Below, piece after piece: positions 24,002 through 36,755 of a stretch of DNA of 64,000 nt. The stretch spans positions 17,540,924-17,604,923 of the forward strand of contig NC_064823.1 in NCBI RefSeq assembly GCF_024166365.1. Direction: 5' to 3'. The position numbers and the translations under genes were made by a program. Position 1 is the first letter of the stretch; each line of letters opens with the position of its first letter. Origin of the DNA: Elephas maximus indicus (lineage: Eukaryota > Chordata > Mammalia > Proboscidea > Elephantidae). The notes beneath the pieces are model-generated. The model saw nothing but the letters and a program-made list of their open reading frames with translations. It did no database searches and had not been told where the DNA came from.

Positions 24002-26512
24002 AGTTAATATGACTATTATTTAAATTTATGCATCAACCACTAATGCAAAGATGAACAAACTGAAGATTTTTACCAACTTCCACAGTCTGAAATTGATCAA
24101 ACATGCAATCAAGATGCATTGATAATTACTGGTGATTGGAATGAAAAAGTTGGAAACAAAGGATCGCTAGTTGGAAAATATGACCTCAGTGATAGAGACA
24201 ATGCTGAAGATCACATGATAGAATTTGCAAGACCAACAACTTCTTCATTGCAAATACCTTTTTTCAACAACATAAATGGTGGCTATATATGTGGGCCTTG
24301 CCAGATGAAATATACAGGAATCAAATTGACTACATCTCTGGAAAGACAGGATGGGGAAGCCCAATATCATCAGTCAGAACAAGGCCAGGGGCCGACTGCA
24401 GAACAGACCATCAGTTGGTCATATGCAAGTTCAAGCTGAAGCTGAAGAAAATTAGAACAAGTCCCTGAAAACCAAAGCATGACTTTGAGTATATTCCACC
24501 TAAATTTAGAGACTATCTCAAGAACACATTTGGTGCATTGAACACTAATGACCAAACACCAGACAAGTTGTGGGATGACATCAAGGACATCATACATAAA
24601 GAAATCAAGAGGTTATTAAAAAAGACAGGAAAGAAAAAAAAGACCAAAATTAAAGTCAGAAGAGACTGAAACTTCCCCTTGAACGTTGAGTAAATAAGCA
24701 AAAAGAAGAAATGATGAAGTAAAAGAGCTGAACAGAAGAATTCAAAGGGCAGCTTGAGAAGACAAAGTAAAGTGTTATAATGAAATGTACAAAGACCTGG
24801 AATTATAAAACCAAAAGGGAAGAACACGCTGGGCAATTCTCAAGCTGAGAGAACTGAAGAAAAAAATTCAAGCCTCGAGTTGCAATATTGAAGGCTTTTA
24901 TGAGCAAAATGTTGAACGATGCAGGAAGCATTAAAAGAAGCTGGAAGGAATACACAGAGCGACTGTACCAAAAAGAATTGGTCGATGTTCAGCCATTTTA
25001 GAAGGTAGCATATGATCAAAAACCAATGGTTTTGAAGGAAGAAATCCAAGCTGCACTAAAGGCATGGGCAAAAAACAAAGTTCCAGGAATCAGCTGAATA
25101 CCAAATGAGATGTTTCAACAAGCAGATACAACGTTAGAAGTGCTCACTCGTCTATGCCAAGACATTTGGAAAACAGCTACTTGGCCAGTTAACTAGAAGA
25201 GATCTAAAGAAAGGTGACCCAACAGAATGCGGAAATTATCAAAAGATATCATTAATATCACACACAAGTAAAATCTTGCTGAAGATAATTCTAAAACAAT
25301 TGCAGCAGTACATTGACAGGGAACTGCCAGAAATTCAAGCCGGACTAAAAAGACAATGAGGGATATCATTGCTGATACCAGATGAATCCTGGCTGAAAGC
25401 AGAGAATACCAGAAGGATATTTATCCGTGTTTTATTGATTATGCAAAGACATTTGACTGTGTGGATAATAACAAATTATGGATAATATTGTGAAGGATAC
25501 AAATACCAAAACACTTAATTGTGCTCGTGTGGAACCTGTACATAGAGCAAGAGGCAGTTGTTTGAACACAACAAGGGGATACTGCATGGTTTAAAGTCAG
25601 GAAAGGTGTGCTTCAGGGTTGTGTTCTTTCACTATACTTATTCAATCTGTATGCTGAGCAAATATTCTGAGAAGCTGAACAATGTGAAGAAGAACTTGGC
25701 ATCAAGATTAGATGAAAACGCATTAACAAACTGTGTTATGTAGATGACACAGCCTTGCTTGCTGAACGTGAAGAAGACTTGAAGCACTTGCTGATGAAGA
25801 CTACAGCCTTCAGTATGAATTATACCTCAACATCAAGAAAACAAAAATTCTCACAATTGGACCAATAATCAACCTCATGATAAATGGAGAAAATATTGAA
25901 GTTGTCAAGGATTTCATTTTACATGGATCCAGAACCAACGCCAATGGAAGCAGCAGTCATAAAATCAAATGATGTATTGCACTGGGCAAATGTGCTTCAA
26001 AAAACCTCCTTAAAAGTGTTGAAAAGGAAAAATGTCATTTTAAGGACTAAGGTGTGCCTGACCCAAGCCGTGGTATTTTCAATCACCACATAGGCATACG
26101 AAAGCTGGAAAATGAATAAGGAAAATCCAAAAAGAGTTGATGCCTTTGAATTATGGTGTTGTTGAAGAATATTGAATATATACCATGGACTTCCAGAAGA
26201 ACAACAAATGTCTTGGAAGAACTGCAGCCAGAATGTTCCTTAGAAGCGAGGATGGCGAGGCTTCATCTCACATACTTTGGACATGTTACCAGGAGGGACC
26301 AGTACCAGAAGAACATCATGCTTGACAAAGTAGAGGATCAGCAAAAAAGAGGACGATCCTCAATGAGATGGATTGATACAGTGGCTGCAAAAATGAGTAC
26401 CAACATATCAACAATTGTGTGAATGGCACAGGGCCAGGCAGTGTTTCGTTCTGTTGTACATAGTAGGGTCTCTTTGAGTCAGAACCAACTCAATAGCACT
26501 TAACAGAAGCAA
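24002..26512 (+). mobile_element. RTE LINE, endonuclease to 3' end, dead
   Basis: 24119-24240 encodes an endonuclease block, ITGDWNEKVGNKGSLVGKYD. Further on come RT blocks including DDTALLAEREEDLKHLL around the YVDD motif near 25736, and the 3' region (MARLHLTYFGHVTRRDQYQK at about 26250). It ends CTCAATAGCACTTAACAGAA. Numerous frameshifts and stops make it inactive. Family: RTE, related to ruminant BovB and typical of afrotherians. Confidence 0.9.
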
Positions 26513-27003
26513 CAAATGAAAATAAAAGAAAAAGAAAACAGCTCTAGAGAGATAAGAGACTTGGTAAGGCCTACTGCCTTTAAGTGCAAAGTTGGGACCA
26601 GAACCCTGGTCCTGGTCTCCTTATGCAGTGTTCTTTCCAATAGAGCATCCTGATGAGGTTTCCATATATCCGTATGGAAATAGTACCACATGTCATGTCC
26701 ACTCTGTGTAATGTGACCATAAGCTGCATTATGTCCCTGGGAGTGCAGGGTGGACCAATGTGACCAAACAGGCATTGACTAGAATCTTACCAGGGGTGAA
26801 AAATTAGGAGAAAACATGAATTTTGAGGATAAAATAAGCGTAAAATGATAGACTAGGTACTTTACAGAGACAGGGAAGCAGACACTCATCTCAGAAAATA
26901 ATCAAAATGCTGGTTGGAAAGAGTGAGAAAGCCTCAAATGGCGGAAATCAAGAGAGTCAGTGGGACGCAGCTTCATGAAGGCTGTGGTTTAAGAAGAGGA
27001 TAA
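26513..27003. other. No gene or repeat recognised
   Basis: Unique-looking sequence between the RTE and the L1 target duplication. Confidence 0.3.
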
Positions 27004-27020
27004 AGAATATTGAGTACTTA

Positions 27021-30000
27021 GAAAAGGATGGAATACTTGCAAACTCATTCTATGAAGCCAGCATAACCCTGATACTAAAACCAGGTAAAGACACCACTAA
27101 AAAAGAAAATTACAGATCAATATCCCTCATGAACTTAAACACAAAAATCCTCAACAAAATACTAGCTAAGAGAATTCAACAACTTATCAAAAAAAAAAAA
27201 TTCACCATGACAAAGTGGGATTCATACCAGGTATGCAGGGATGGTTCAACATTAGAAAAACAATCAATGTAATCCACAACATAAATAATACAAAAGACAA
27301 GAACCACATGATCTTATCAATTGATGCAGAAAAGGTATTTGACAAAGTCCAACACCCATTCATGATAAAAACTCTCACCAAAATAAGAATAGAAGGGAAA
27401 TACCCCAACTTAATAAAGGGCATTTATACACAGCCAACAGCCAACATCATCCTAAATGGAGAGAGTCTGAAAGCATTCTCCTTGAGAATGGAAACCAAAG
27501 AAGGATGCCCTTTATCACCACTCTGATTCAACATTGTGCTGGAAGTCCTGGCCAGAGCAATTAGGCTAGAAAAAGAAATAAAGGGCATCCAAATTGGTAA
27601 GGAAGAAGTAAAAGTATCTCTATTTGCAGATGTTATCTTATACACAGAAAACCCTAAAGAATCCACAAGGAAACTACTGGAACTAATTGATTTCAAAAAA
27701 GCATCAGGATACAAGATAAACACACAAAAATCAGCTGCATTCCTTACCACCAACAGAGAACGTTGAAGAGGAAATCACCAAATCAATACCATTTACTATA
27801 GCCCCCAAGAAGGTGAGATACTTAGGAATAAATCTAGCCAGAGATGTAAAAGGCCTATACAAAGAAAACTATAAGACACTACTGCAAGAAACCAAAAACG
27901 ACCTAAATAAGTGGAAAAACATACCTTGCTCATGGATAGGAAGACTCAACATTGTGAGTGTATCTACAGATACAATGCAATTCTGATCCAAATTCCAATG
28001 ACCTTTTTTAATGAGATGGAGAAACAAATCACCAGCTTCATATAGAAAGGGAAGAGGCCCTGGATAAGTAAAGCATTACTTAAAAAAGAAGAACAAAGTG
28101 GGAGGCCTCACACTACCTGATTTTAGAATCTATTATACCACCACAGTAGTCAAAAGAGCCTGGTAATGGTTGAACAACAGATACATAGACCAATGGAACA
28201 GAATTGAGAATCCAGACATAAATTCATCCACCTATGAGCAGCTGATATTTGAAAAAGGCCCAAAGTCCGTTAAATGGGGAAAAGACTGTCTCTTTAACAA
28301 ACGGTGCTGGTATAACTGGATAGCCATCTGCAAAAAAAATGAAACAAGACCCATACCTCACATCATGCACAAAAATGAACTCAAAATGGATCAAGGACCT
28401 AAATATAAAATCTAAAACAAGAAAGATCATGGAAGAAAAAATAGGGACAACGCTAGGAGCCCTAATACATGGCATAAACAGTATCCAAACCATTACTAAC
28501 AACGCACAAACACCAAAAGCGAAACTAGATAACTGGGAGCTCCTAAAAATCAAACACTTATGCTCATCCAGAGACTTCACCAAAAAAGTAAAAGGACAAC
28601 CTCCAGACGGGGAAAAAATTTTTGGCTATGACAAATAAGATCAGCATCTAATCTTTAAAATTAACAAGATACTGCAAATTCTTAGCAACAAAAAGGCAAA
28701 TAACCCAATTAAAAAATGGGCAAAAGATATGAACACATACTTCACCGAAGAAGACATTCAGGCGGTTAACAGATATGTGATGAAATGCTCGTGATCATTA
28801 GCCATTACAGAAATGCAAATCAAAACCACAGTGAGATATCATCTCACCGCAACAAGGCTGGCATTAACCCAAAAAACTCAAAATAATAAATGTTGGAGAA
28901 GTTGTGGAGAGACTGGAACACTTATACACTGCTGCTGGGAATGGAAAACAGTACAACCACTTTGGAAATCAATTTGGCAATTCCTTAAAAAGCTAGAAAT
29001 AGAACTACCATATGATCAAGCAATTCCACTCTTTGAAATATATCCTAGAAAAATAAGAGCCTTCACACGAATAGATATATGTACACCCATGTTCGTTGCA
29101 GCACTGTTTACAATAGCAAAAAGATGGAAACAACAAAGGTGCCCATCAATGGATGAACGGATAAACAAATTATGGTATATTCACACAATGGAATACTAAG
29201 CAACCATTAGGAACAACAATGAATCCGTGAAATATCTCATAACATGGAGGAATCTGGAAGGCATTATGCTGAGTGAAATTAGTCAGTTGTAAAAGGACAA
29301 ATATTGTATGAGACCACTATTATAAGAACTCAAGAAAAGGTTTAAACACAGAAGAAAACATTTTTTGATGGTTACGAGGGTCGGAAGGGAGAGAGAAGGG
29401 TATTCACTAATTAAATAGTAGACAAGAATTATTTTAGGTAAAGGGAAGTACAACACACAGTACAGGGGAAGTCAGCACAACTGGTCTAATCCAAAAGCGA
29501 AGAAGTTTCCTGATTACAACAAAACACCTCGAGGAACAGAGTAGCAGGGGCAGGGCTCTGGGGGCCATGGTTTCAGGGGACATCTAGGTCAATTGGCAGA
29601 ACAAAGTTTATTAAGAAAACGTTCTGCATTCCACTTTGGCGAGTGGTGTCTGGGGTCTTAAAAGCTAGCAAGCGGCCATCTAAGGTGCACCAATTGGTCT
29701 CAACCCACCTGGAGCAAAGGAGAATGAAGAACACCAAAAGACACAAGGAAAATAAGAGCCCAAGAGACAGAAAGGGCCACATAAACCAGAGACTCCATCA
29801 GCCTGGGAACAGAACTAGATAGTGCTGGGCTACCACCAATGACTGCCCTGACAGGGAACACAACAGAGAATCCCTGATGAAGCAGGAGTAAAGTAGGATG
29901 AAGACCTCAGATTTTAGTAAAAAGACCAGACTTAACGGTCTGACTGAGACTGGAGGGACCCCAGAGGTCATGACCCTCGGAGTCTGTGTTAGCCCAGAAC

Positions 30001-30311
30001 TAAGACCTTTCTCGAAGCCAACTCTTCAGATGAAGATTAGACTGGACTGTAAGACATAAAATGATACTGGTGAGGAGTGTACTTCTTAGCTCAAATAGAC
30101 ACATGAGACTATGTGGGCAGCTCCTGTCCAGAAGAGAGATGAGAAGGCAGAGGGAGCTGGTTGAGCAGACATTGGAAATACAGGGTAGAGAGGAGTGTGC
30201 TGTCACATTGCAGGGAGAGCAACTAGGTTTGCATAACAATGTGTGTAGAAGTTTTTGTATGAGAAACTGACTTGAATTTTAAACTTTCACTTAAAGCACA
30301 ATAAAAAAAAA
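27021..30311 (+). mobile_element. 5'-truncated L1 with diverged TSD
   Basis: Starts within ORF2 reverse transcriptase and ends CACTTAAAGCACAATAAAAA. AGAATATTGAGTACTTA (27004-27020) and AGACTATTAAGTGCTTA (30312-30328) form a 17 bp duplication with three mismatches. ORF2 remnants lie in several frames (27215-27526, 27536-27766, 28170-28415, 28339-28638, 28813-29199), ending near 29325. The catalytic FADDMILY motif reads FADVILY near 27630 after a 3 bp loss, removing the second Asp. The C-terminal Cys/His knuckle has lost its last Cys (HCCWEW at about 28936). The 3' UTR runs 29326-30300. Confidence 0.95.
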
Positions 30312-30328
30312 AGACTATTAAGTGCTTA

Positions 30329-30525
30329 TTTACTAGATTTCATGGAGAAAGTTTTTGTATACTGTTTTCATTTCATCTTCATAGCTATCCTGTGTGGGTA
30401 CCTGTTGATAGCCTAAATTTTTTGTATGAGAAAACTGAATCTTAGCGACGGTAATTCAATAACTTACTCAAAGATTTCCCCAGTGAGTGGCAGGGCCAGA
30501 ATTCTAACCTCCATCTACCCGACCC
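30329..30525 (+). mobile_element. MIR SINE fragment
   Basis: MIR-like: ATAGCTATCCTGTGTGGGTA, GAGTGGCAGGGCCAGAATTC. Confidence 0.7.
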
Positions 30526-30531
30526 GTATCA

Positions 30532-30733
30532 TACCCATTGCCATCGAGTCAATTCTGACTCATAGTGACTCAGTAAGACAGGGTAGAACTGCCCCCGTAG
30601 GGTTTCCAAAGCTGTAAATCTTTAAGGAAGCAGACTGCCACATCTTCCTCCTGTGGAGCAGCTGGTGGGTTTGAACTGTCGACATTTTTGTTAGCAATCA
30701 AGTGCTTAACCACTGTGACAGCAGGGCTCCTTC
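30532..30733 (-). mobile_element. AfroSINE, long form
   Basis: Antisense, near complete: CATTGCCATCGAGTCAATTC, AAGCAGACTGCCACATCTTC, CAGCAGGGCTCCTT. Confidence 0.93.
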
Positions 30734-30774
30734 TAAATCCCCATCTGTCACCTTCAAAACTTATACTTTTATTT

Positions 30775-30865
30775 TGTTGAATCTCAATTTCCTTGGTTAA
30801 GAGCTGTAATAACAATATTCACCACACAGCGCTGTTTTGAGGGTTAAATAAGAAACCACTTCTGG
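30775..30865 (+). mobile_element. MIR-like fragment, weak
   Basis: TTGAATCTCAATTTCCTTGG and GCGCTGTTTTGAGGGTTAAA are MIR-like. May belong to the MIR at 30329, split by the SINE. Confidence 0.5.
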
Positions 30866-31729
30866 AATTGGAAAATACTGACATATGTAAGGCCTTTGTT
30901 TTATCCTTTGATTGCTCTCTCCTCTATGCTTTCACGGAGGATACAGCAATTTGTACCACAGTAGGCTGTTTACTAAAGGTTGTCTTCCTCTTCCACCATT
31001 TGTGAATTTCTCAATGGCAAAGACTCTATGTTACCGCTTTTCGGAAGGATCTAAAAACGTGTGTGATACTAAATACATGTTTGTTGAAGGTGCTGCTTGA
31101 GCAGAATTTTGAGATGAAAAATGTGGCAGAAAGGATGAGGAAGGATTCTCGTAAGAACGGCAGCATTTGAAGTTCAGACAGGTTCCCTGTTGGGGTGGGC
31201 ATCAGGGCTGGCATATTGTATTCTATAAAAGAGAAAAGAAAGTTTATGCAGGAAAAACAGCTAGTGTGGATTTTAATTTGAGCAGCCTTCGGAACTCATT
31301 GTGGAATCCTGGGAAGAAGATGGATACTTGGAGATGGGTGACCCAAAAAAACCAAACCAAACCCATTGCTGTCAAGTTGATTTCGACTCATAGTATGTAA
31401 AGGATTGTTTGGATGAGAAAGAAACGGAAATCAGGAACAAGATAAGCACTCTGAGCTAGAACAATGGTTGTCAAAAGGGAAGACAAGATTTAGAGGAATT
31501 GACAGAGCAAGTGTCGAACATCATCTCGGTGTGGATTATTCCAAAACCTTCTGACTCCTTACCATAACAAATGGTATCATTGCCCTCACGCTGTCACCAT
31601 CAACATTATCGTCAGCCACACCAGCAACAACCGCAGTAGCAATGGGTATTTTATCAAAGTCTACCAGGTGCAAGCCACTAGCCTGGCGTACAAATAAAAG
31701 TTTAGCCTCTGTTTTCAAAATGTGTAGAA
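30866..31729. other. No gene; AfroSINE tail fragment at 31347-31393 (-)
   Basis: The fragment reads AAACCAAACCCATTGCTGTC then AAGTTGATTTCGACTCATAG. The rest shows no recognisable feature. Confidence 0.4.
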
Positions 31730-31860
31730 AAGCCTCCAATCCCTTCCAGCCTCCTATACGCTGTAGGGGTGCCATCCTCTCCTTTCTTAAATACCGTTCT
31801 AATCACGTCACTCGATGTTGCTAAAAGAAAATAACCTTAACTCCTTAACATTTAGGACTT
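31730..31860 (+). mobile_element. L2 LINE fragment, weak
   Basis: TTCTAATCACGTCACTCGAT and TAACTCCTTAACATTTAGGA match the L2 pattern near its 3' third, at low similarity. Confidence 0.45.
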
Positions 31861-32548
31861 CTAAACTGGGATCTTAATATACTTAAAAATTAATTGTATT
31901 TTTAGAATGGATATTATAGTCACACGATTAAAAATTCAATCAGTGTATGGTAAAGCCTTCGTTCCCACTTCCTTCTCCCAGTTCTCCCACATCACTTGGT
32001 TTTTCCCATGACATCACCCTAAATCTCTAAACCTGCCTTTGCTGAGCTTCCTGCCTATAGTGCCCTCCTCCTCCTCCTCTAAATCTATTAATATCAAGAA
32101 TTTCTCCAGGAAGCATACATTTTGAGATTTGATTAATAAAAAAAGAAGGGAGTAGGAGGAGAAAAGGAACTTTCTATATTTTGGGTCCAGAAAGTCAGGA
32201 GACACCAAAATGCTCCCAGGGGTTTGTGATTACTAAGCAGTGGCAGTGACCTCTCCTTCACACTTATACTTAAAAAAAACCACTAAGAGCCCAATACTTT
32301 TTTTAAAGACCTACACAATAGTAAGCCTTTATAGCCCACTCTAACAGTATGTAGTGTCTGTCTGGGAGTAATTTCAGTTTGACCTATCTGACTAGATTTC
32401 CTTTGAGAGAAGTGGCTATCAAAATGATCTGATTCGTAATTAAGATTAGGAAAGTTCTGGCATCCACTTGAAATAGGAAGGGGCTTCTTCCCTGCTGCCC
32501 CTCAGGTCACCCCTGAGCAAATGGTAAAGACAGGTTGCAAGAAATGCC
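31861..32548. other. No gene or repeat recognised
   Basis: AT-rich, with a short CTC repeat near 32065. No supported frame. Confidence 0.3.
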
Positions 32549-32592
32549 AGTAAACTTGCACTTAAAGCACAATTAAAAAAAAAAAAAAAATA
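32549..32592 (+). mobile_element. Very short L1 3' end with poly(A)
   Basis: AAACTTGCACTTAAAGCACA then ATT and a run of A matches the terminal bases of the L1 copies ending at 30311 and 55986. An extreme 5' truncation, or a relic. Confidence 0.75.
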
Positions 32593-32599
32593 GGCTGTA

Positions 32600-33107
32600 A
32601 GCTTCTTTTCAAACAGCTTGATAGAGTAAAAAGAGAAACATTATAGGTTAAATTTTCACATTTCATTAAAACAGTAACAATTCAGTTTCTTAGGAGATAA
32701 GAAACTTTTCTTGTCCTTGAGTTCTATAAGATATTGGTGTAGGTTTTCATTGGGGGTATAAAGTGACACATGGACATCTTTAGCAACATCCCTCAATAAA
32801 CCAAATAGTGGGTTCTGTATTTCTTGTACCATTCCTCCACGTAAACCAAAGGTATGAGTATAAAATAGTGCCATTCAAAAAAGATAATCTGAAAAAAGAC
32901 ATTATACGGCCACGCAATATCAGTCTGTAGCTGATGGATACTCATGTTGTCTCCAATCTCATGCTATTAAAAATAATGTGTTCAATAACTAGCATGTACA
33001 TATTTTCATACATGTGCAAAGATTTTATTTGTAAGGTGAATTCCTAGAAGTGAAACTATAAGGTCAAATGGTAAAAGCTGTTAAAATTTTGAAAAGTATT
33101 GCTAATT
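32600..33107. other. No gene; old LINE-like sequence at 32900-33105
   Basis: TGGATACTCATGTTGTCTCC and GTGAATTCCTAGAAGTGAAA resemble antisense old L1. The minus-strand frame at 32656-32874 has no domain. Confidence 0.4.
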
Positions 33108-34204
33108 TTTTTTTAATTGAGCTTTAGGTGAAACTACAGAGTAAATTAATTTCTCATTCAACAATTTATACACAAATCATTTTGCGATATTGGTTGCAAT
33201 TCCTGCAATGTGTCAAACTCTCACCTTCCATACCCCAGTTCCCCATTTCCATTCGTTCGTTATTCCTGTCCCTTCCTGCCTTCTTGTCATTGTTTTTGGG
33301 CATGCGTTGACCTTTTGGTCTTGTATACATGATTTTACTAAGAAGCATGTTCCTCATGTTTGTTTTATAGACCTGTGTAATCTTTGGCTGAAGGGTGAAC
33401 TTTGGGAGTGGCTTCAGCTCTAAGTTAAAAGGGTGTTCAAGGGCCACAGTCTCGGGGGTTCTTTCGGTCTGTCACACCAGTCAGCCTGGTCTTTTTTGTG
33501 TATGTGAATTTGAATTTTGTTCTACACTTTTCTCCCACTCCATCCTGAACCCTCTATTGTAATCCCTGTCAGAGTGGTTGGTGGTTGGTTGTGCCTGGGC
33601 ACCATCTAGTTCTTCTGGGCTCAGATTGGTGGGGGCTGTGGTACTTGTGGTCCATTAGCTCTTTACACAAATATTTCCCTTGTGTCTTTGATTTTCTTCA
33701 TTCTTCTTTGCTTCAGAAGGGATGGGACCAGTAGATGTATATTAGATGGCCACTAGCAAGCTTTTAAGACCCTAGACGCTACTCATCAAAGTTGGATGTA
33801 GGACATTTTCTTTATGAACTTTGTTATGCCAATTTACCTAAATAAGCTTCGTGACCATGGTCCACAGCCCTCAGCCCTAGTAACTCAGTTCCTCAGGGTG
33901 TTTGGATGTGTCTATGAAGCTTCTATGACCTTGCCTTGGTCTGGGTGTGCTGACTTCCTCTATATTGTGCATTGTCTTTCTCTTCACCAAAGTTAACACT
34001 TATATACTGTCTAGTCAATGATTTCCCTTCTCCAACTTTCTTTTACCTCATAACCTTCAAAAATTGCTTCTTTCTGTGTGTAAACCTTGAGTTTTTATAG
34101 TAGTGGTCTCACACAGTATTTGTCCATTTCTGATTGACTTTTTCACCTACCATAATGCTCTCCAGATTCATCCATGTTGTGACTATCGCTAAATTTTTAT
34201 ATAG
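33108..34204 (-). mobile_element. Antisense L1 3' end, 5' truncated
   Basis: Starts at a poly(T) run (poly(A) on the minus strand). Contains the 3' UTR block CAAGCTTTTAAGACCCTAGA shared, in reverse, with the L1 3' UTRs at 29650 and 55320. Ends in ORF2 C-terminal sequence near 34190. Confidence 0.85.
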
Positions 34205-34364
34205 GTTTTGTAACAATTGCCTCATGCATACAAAAGCTGGACTATGAATAAGGAAGAATGAAGAAGAATTGCTGCCTTTGAATTGTGGTGTTGGTGAAGA
34301 ATATTGAATATACCGTGGACTGCCAAAAGAATGAACAAATTTGTCTTGGAAGAAGTCCAACCAA
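34205..34364 (+). mobile_element. RTE fragment
   Basis: ACAAAAGCTGGACTATGAAT and TGTCTTGGAAGAAGTCCAAC correspond to the RTE 3' region seen at 26100-26225. Ends abruptly at an LTR-like sequence. Confidence 0.8.
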
Positions 34365-34705
34365 TGTAAAGGCAGTTTTCCTGGGGTGTGGCCTGCGCCA
34401 CCTTTTATCAAGATAAGAGGAAAGGGAATCTAACAGAGAGGGAGGACCTCACAAAGAAAGCAGCACCAGGAGCAGAGTGTGTCCATTGGACCTGGGGTCC
34501 CTGTGCCTGACAAGCTCCTGGACCAGGGGAAGATCGATAACAAAGAATCTTCCTCCAGAGCCGACAGAGAGAGAAAGCTGTTCCCTGGAACTGATGCCCT
34601 GAATTTGGACTTGTAACCTACTCGACTGTGAGAGAATAAATTTCTCTCTGATAAAGCGATTCACTTGTGATATTTCTGTTATAGCAGCACTAGATGTCTG
34701 AGACA
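34365..34705 (+). mobile_element. MaLR-like solo LTR
   Basis: Begins TGTAAAGGCAGTTTTCCTGG and ends CAGCACTAGATGTCTGAGACA. Contains TGTGAGAGAATAAATTTCTC. The 3' half matches the LTRs at 20802 and 57844. A minus-strand frame across it is spurious. Confidence 0.7.
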
Positions 34706-34867
34706 GATATAAAACAAGACAAAACAAAAAACCCACAAAATAACAAATGTTGATGAAGATGTGGGAAAACTGGAACCCTTATACATTGCTGGTGGGAATG
34801 CAAAAATGGTACAGACATTGTGGAAAACAGTCTGGCAGTTCCTCAAAAAACTACAAATAGAACGATC

Positions 34868-36108
34868 ACGTTGTCAGGTGCCCTCGAGTCGGTTCCGACT
34901 CATAGCGACCCTGTGCACAACAGAACGAAACACTGCCTGGTCCTGAGCCATCCTTAAAATTGTTGTAATGCTTGAGCCCATTGTTGCAGCCACTGTGTCA
35001 ATCCATCTCCTTGAGGGTCTTCCTCTTTTCCACTGACCTTGTACTTTACCCAGTATGAGGTCCTTCTCCAGGGACTGATTCCTCTTGACAACATGTCCAA
35101 AGTATGTAAGATGCAGTCTCGCCATCCTTGCTTCTAAGGAGCATTCTGGTTGTACTTCTTCCAAGACAGATTTGTTCACTCTTTTGGCAGTCCATGGTAT
35201 ATGCAATATTTTCCTCCAACACCACAGTTCAAAGCCATCAATTCTTCTTCGGTCTTCCTTATTCGTTGTCCAGCTTTTGCATGTATATGAAGTGATTGAA
35301 AATACCATGGCTTGGGTCAGGCACACCTTAGTCTTCAAGGTGACATCTTTGCTTTTCAACACTTTAAAGAGGTCTTTTGCAGCCGATCTGCCCAATGCAA
35401 TACGTTGTTGATTTCTTGACTGCTGCTTCCATGCGTGTTGATTGCAGATTCAAGTGAAATGAAATCCTTCACAACTTCAATCTTTTCTCCATTTATCACG
35501 ATGCTGCTCATTGGTCCAGTTGTGAGGTTTTCTGTTTTCTTTATGTTGAGGTATAATCCATACAAAAGGCTGTGGTCTTTGATCTTCATTAGTAAGTGCT
35601 TCAAGTCCTCTTCACTTTCAGCAAGCAAAGTTGTGTCATCTGCATAACGCAGGTTGTCATTGAGTCTTCCCACAATCCTGATGCCCCAGTCTTCTTCATA
35701 TAGTCCAGCTTTTCAGACTATTTGCTTAGCATACAAATTGAACAGGTATGGTGAAAGGATACGACCCTGACGCACACCTTTCCTGACTTTAAACCACTCA
35801 GTATTCCCTTGTTCTGTCTGAACAACTGCCTCTTGATCTATGTACAGGTTCCTCATGAGCACAATTAAGTGTTCTGAAATTCCCATTCTTTGCAATGTTA
35901 TCCACAATTTGTTATGACCCATACAGTTGAATGCCTCTGCATAGTCAATAAAGCATAGGTAAACATTCTTCTGGTGTTCTCTGCTTCCATTTAGGATCCA
36001 TCTGACATCAGCAATGATATCCCTGGTTCCACGTACCTCTTCTGAATCCAGCCTGAATTTCTGGCAGTTCCTTGTTGATATACTGCTGCAGCCGCTTCAT
36101 ACATGAAG
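34868..36108 (-). mobile_element. RTE LINE 3' portion (antisense arm of an inverted element)
   Basis: Minus-strand frames encode RT and the C-terminal part. 36008-36190 begins RLQQYINKELPEIQAGFRRG. 35713-35922 has NLYIDQEAVVQTEQGNTEWF. 35356-35673 holds the catalytic RYADDTTLLAESEEDLKHLL. 34874-35395 is an unbroken 173-codon 3' stretch (ARLHLTYFGHVVKRNQSLEK). It ends CGACTCGAGGGCACCTGACA. It is the best preserved RTE here but lacks the endonuclease. No poly(A), as usual for this family. Confidence 0.9.
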
Positions 36109-36755
36109 AAAGCAAGAAGTCATTGAAGAGACAGGAAAGAAAGAAAAGACCAAGATGGATGTCAGAGGAGACTCCGAAACTTGCTCTCAAACATCAAGCA
36201 GCTAAAGCAAAAGGAAGAAATGAAGAAGTAAAAGAACTGAAGATTTCAAAGGACAGCTTGAGAAGACCAAGTAAAGTATTATAAGTGCGAAGAGCTGGAG
36301 ATAGAAAACCAAAAGGGAAGAACACATTCGGTGTTTCTCAAGCTGAAAGAACTGAAGAAAAATTCAAGCCTTGAGTTGCAATAGTGAAGGATTCTATGGG
36401 GAAAGTATTAAATGATGCAGGAAGCATCAAAAGAAGATGGAAGGGATACACAGAGTCATTATACCAAAAAGAATTGATCAATGTTCAATCATTTCAAGAG
36501 GTGGCATATGATCAGGAACCAACGGTACTGAAGGAAGAGGTCCAAGGTGCACTGAAGGCACTGGTGAAAAACAAGGCTCCAGAAATTGACGGATTATCAA
36601 TTGGGATGTTTCAACAAATGGATGCAGCACTGGAGGTGCTCACTCGTCTATGCCAAGAAATATGGAAGACAGCTTCCTGGCCCACTCACTGGAAGACATC
36701 CATATTTATACCTATTCCCAAGAAAGGTGATTCATCCAAATGTGGAAATTATTGA
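36109..36755 (+). mobile_element. RTE LINE 5' portion (inverted arm)
   Basis: In the opposite orientation to the 3' portion. The 36384-36755 frame has QKELINVQSFQEVAYDQEPT and ends IPIPKKGDSSKCGNY, which lies just upstream, in element order, of where the other arm starts (RLQQYINKE). The two arms make one 5'-inverted insertion. Confidence 0.88.

Noticed and set aside
34874-35395. 173-codon minus-strand frame
   Set aside because: C-terminal part of an RTE element; colinear copies lie at 16866 and 25890.
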